A stretch of 7,681 bases of DNA from JBBIMP01 sp037444305. GTDB taxonomy: Bacteria > Acidobacteriota > UBA6911. Of the stretch, positions 5,994 to 7,681 are shown in pieces. Position 1 is the first letter of the stretch; each line of letters opens with the position of its first letter. The translations under genes and the position numbers were made by a program. The DNA lies in NCBI GenBank assembly GCA_037444305.1, contig JBBIMP010000092.1, positions 1-7,681 on the forward strand, read 5' to 3'. A model generated the notes under the pieces. It ran no database searches. It was given only the letters and a program-made list of their open reading frames with translations, and was not told where the DNA came from.

Positions 5994-7427
5994 TCAGAAC
6001 AGCGACCAGAGATACTGGTTTGTGACCTCGTGGTGGAACTGGACTTCGTTGCGCTTGACGTGTGTGCCGAGCGCCTTGGGACAGCGCTCGGCCGAGGCAA
6101 GCTTGAGCTCGGCGAACCTCTCGTGCACCTGCGGACCGAGCAGCTCCTGCGCGAACTTGCTCGCCTTGAAGAGCCGGATGGCGTCGTAGATGTTGTCGGG
6201 CAGGAAGCGGGTTCGGGGCCGCTTGCTGTCCTGGTCCTCCTCGGTCACAGGTCCGTCGATGCCCGTCTTGAGGAGCGCAAAGATGGCCATGTAGGGATTG
6301 GCATCGGGCGCCACGGACCGGACCTCGATGCGGGCGCTTCGTTTGTTGCCGATGGGAATGCGGATCATCGAGCCCCGATCGCTTGGCGACACCTTGATCT
6401 GGTTGGGCGCCTCGAAGTGCGGATCGAGGCGGCGATAGGCGTTGACGCTCGAATTGAGGATCAGGCAGATGTCGTTGGCGTTGGCCAGGATCCGGTTGAT
6501 GATGCCCCAGGCGAATCCGCTCAGTCCTTCCTGGCCCTTCTTGTCATAGAAGAGGTTCCTGCCCGTCTTTGCGATCGACAGGTTGGTGTGACAGCCGCTG
6601 CCGTTGATGTTCGCGACCGGCTTCGGGAGAAAGCTGGCCGTCAGGCCCATCTGGGCGGCCACCTGGCGGGCGATGAGCTTGTAGAGCTGCACCTGGTCGG
6701 CGGCGATCGTGGCCTCGGTGTGGGTGTAATTCATCTCAAACTGGGACGGCGCCACCTCGGGGTGGTCCTTCTCGTTCCAGAATCCCAGCGCGCGCTGGAC
6801 CTCCGCCGAGGTATCGATGAATTTGCGCAGGATATCGCCGGGAAGCGAATGATAGTAGCCCCCCGTGGACACGTACGCGAACTTTCCGGTGATGTGGTAA
6901 CGGCGCTCGGCGTCCGCGCCCTTGAAGAGGAAGCCTTCGATTTCGTTCGACACCTGCGCCACCATGCCCTTGGCGTTGAGCTCGGCCGACAGGGCCTTGA
7001 GGCGCGCGCGCATGTCGGCAGTGTAGGGCGTGCCGTCCTGGTCGCAGACCTCTCCGAACACCAGCACCTTGCCGGGGCCGAACACGTCGGCGGGCAGCCA
7101 GTAGAAGGCCGGCCAGTCGATCGTGATACGAAGGTCCGACTCGACCTGCCTGGAGAAGCCGCGGACCGACGATCCGTCGAAAGTGAGATTGTCCGCCGAC
7201 TTGAGGAGAAACTTCTTGTCATAGTCGAGCATGTGGAAGCGTCCCTCGAGGTCGGTGAAACAGACGGTCACCGCCTTGAGGCGTTTCTCGTCGGCCAGAT
7301 ACTTCAACCGGGATTCGCGGATGCGGTCCGAAGCCTTGCCGGACAGGCGTTCGGCCTTGGCCTGAATGTTCAGCTCCTCCAGGGTGTCGTACGGGATTTC
7401 CAGGAACCGGCGAAGCGGCGTGTCCAT
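5994..7427 (-). CDS. glnA: Type I glutamine synthetase
   Basis: This 477-residue cytoplasmic enzyme joins ammonia to glutamate using ATP, the main entry of nitrogen into metabolism; family members form dodecamers. Active-site landmarks: FDGSSVRGF (83-91) and ESDLR (96-100) form the Asp50-type loop; NEIEG (161-165) supplies metal ligands Glu162 and Glu164; HPEVAPSQFE (222-231) supplies Glu224 and Glu231; NGSGCH (275-280) holds the glutamate-binding Asn-Gly and His280; RRLDPHFEAP (332-341) follows; ARIEVR (365-370) carries Glu368. All expected catalytic residues are present. About 45 charged residues precede the usual N-terminal domain. In the C-terminal part LPDNIYDAIR (409-418) lies where the adenylylated Tyr loop NLYDLPP sits in enteric GlnA, so adenylylation of Tyr414 is uncertain. 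The start at 7427 has AGAGGA five bases upstream (7433-7438) and beats the in-frame ATG at 7496. It is probably a single-gene unit, unrelated to the sugar genes. Confidence 0.93.
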   Translation of the reverse strand: MDTPLRRFLEIPYDTLEELNIQAKAERLSGKASDRIRESRLKYLADEKRLKAVTVCFTDLEGRFHMLDYDKKFLLKSADNLTFDGSSVRGFSRQVESDLRITIDWPAFYWLPADVFGPGKVLVFGEVCDQDGTPYTADMRARLKALSAELNAKGMVAQVSNEIEGFLFKGADAERRYHITGKFAYVSTGGYYHSLPGDILRKFIDTSAEVQRALGFWNEKDHPEVAPSQFEMNYTHTEATIAADQVQLYKLIARQVAAQMGLTASFLPKPVANINGSGCHTNLSIAKTGRNLFYDKKGQEGLSGFAWGIINRILANANDICLILNSSVNAYRRLDPHFEAPNQIKVSPSDRGSMIRIPIGNKRSARIEVRSVAPDANPYMAIFALLKTGIDGPVTEEDQDSKRPRTRFLPDNIYDAIRLFKASKFAQELLGPQVHERFAELKLASAERCPKALGTHVKRNEVQFHHEVTNQYLWSLF

Positions 7428-7681
7428 TCTCGTCCTCTCGTCAAGCCCCGGCCCGCCCGGCGGGAAAATCCCCGGTCGTCGGGTGCAGGGCGCCAAATGA
7501 ATGCATAATAGAACCTATCTTTACGTTAAAATGCAAGACAATTATGATAAATATGGTCAGATTAATCGATCTGTTCAGCAATTGGACCGTTGGCTCCCTG
7601 GGATCGACTGCTCTCACCCTGAAACCCTGATTCATCACCCGACGGTTCGGCACGTTTCTTATTGAACGCTGAGGAGCGCGA
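7428..7681. promoter_or_regulatory. glnA upstream region, AT-rich, probably divergent
   Basis: The 254 bases hold no recognisable gene. Nearest glnA is a GC-rich leader with a short hairpin (CCCGC and GCGGG, 7452-7464). Bases about 7499-7575 are strikingly AT-rich against the GC-rich surroundings and probably carry the glnA promoter; on the minus strand TTGCAT and TATTAT occur, but 20 bases apart, so I do not call the boxes. CAGAT/ATCTG (7558-7573) is a small inverted repeat around TAATCG, a possible operator. No sigma-54 site with correct GG-to-GC spacing was found. Confidence 0.45.
7671..7676 (+). promoter_or_regulatory. Ribosome-binding-site-like GAGGAG at right edge
   Basis: GAGGAG at 7671-7676 is five bases from the window end on the plus strand. 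If a start codon follows within a few bases it would begin a gene divergent from glnA. The start itself is outside the window, so this is a prediction only. Confidence 0.3.

Noticed and set aside
7428..7496. In-frame extension of glnA to the ATG at 7496
   Set aside because: The added residues are Pro/Gly/Arg-rich and unlike the family, while the ATG at 7427 has a good ribosome binding site.
7480..7500. Possible sigma-54 promoter (TGGC...TGCA) upstream of glnA
   Set aside because: Only six bases separate the GG and GC elements; sigma-54 sites need ten.
6030..7508. 492-codon plus-strand frame opposite glnA
   Set aside because: It mirrors glutamine synthetase almost end to end, is low in complexity (rich in V, L, G, R, D), and is the usual shadow of a GC-rich gene.

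Overview
The window is a GC-rich bacterial chromosome segment with five complete protein genes and one truncated at the left edge. I see no tRNA, rRNA, CRISPR array, insertion sequence or phage gene. The gene content (a fucose-permease-like MFS carrier, a secreted CBM9-like protein, a ROK-like kinase homologue, a PIG-L deacetylase, a NamZ/DUF1343 muramidase and a type I glutamine synthetase) suggests a polysaccharide- or peptidoglycan-scavenging environmental bacterium. Acidobacteriota or a similarly broad-genome phylum is my best guess, but no marker here fixes the taxonomy.

Layout from left to right: (1) bases 1-1049, plus strand, the end of an MFS sugar transporter. (2) 1099-1833, minus, an exported CBM9-like carbohydrate-binding protein that converges on the transporter. 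(3) 1834-2016, a divergent promoter region. (4) 2017-3426 and 3423-4277, plus, a two-gene operon of a ROK-like protein (TTG start, strong ribosome binding site) and a PIG-L family deacetylase, overlapping by ATGA. (5) 4278-4382, a convergent gap with two hairpins. (6) 4383-5612, minus, an exported NamZ-type exo-beta-N-acetylmuramidase. (7) 5613-5993, non-coding, with a palindrome upstream of namZ and tandem hairpins downstream of the glutamine synthetase gene. (8) 5994-7427, minus, glutamine synthetase. (9) 7428-7681, an AT-rich upstream region ending in a ribosome-binding-site-like sequence that probably serves a plus-strand gene just outside the window.

How the genes may work together is inference. 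NamZ would release N-acetylmuramic acid from peptidoglycan fragments outside the cytoplasm, the MFS carrier would import a sugar, the PIG-L enzyme would remove an N-acetyl group, and the ROK-like protein would bind or phosphorylate the sugar. CBM9 would bind glycan outside the cell. This makes a plausible amino-sugar salvage neighbourhood, but the genes sit in several transcription units and no etherase, lactate-removing enzyme or glucosamine-6-phosphate deaminase is visible. Glutamine synthetase is probably a housekeeping neighbour. The two parts most worth following up are the unexplained N-terminal domain of about 160 residues on the ROK-like protein and the palindromes around namZ.
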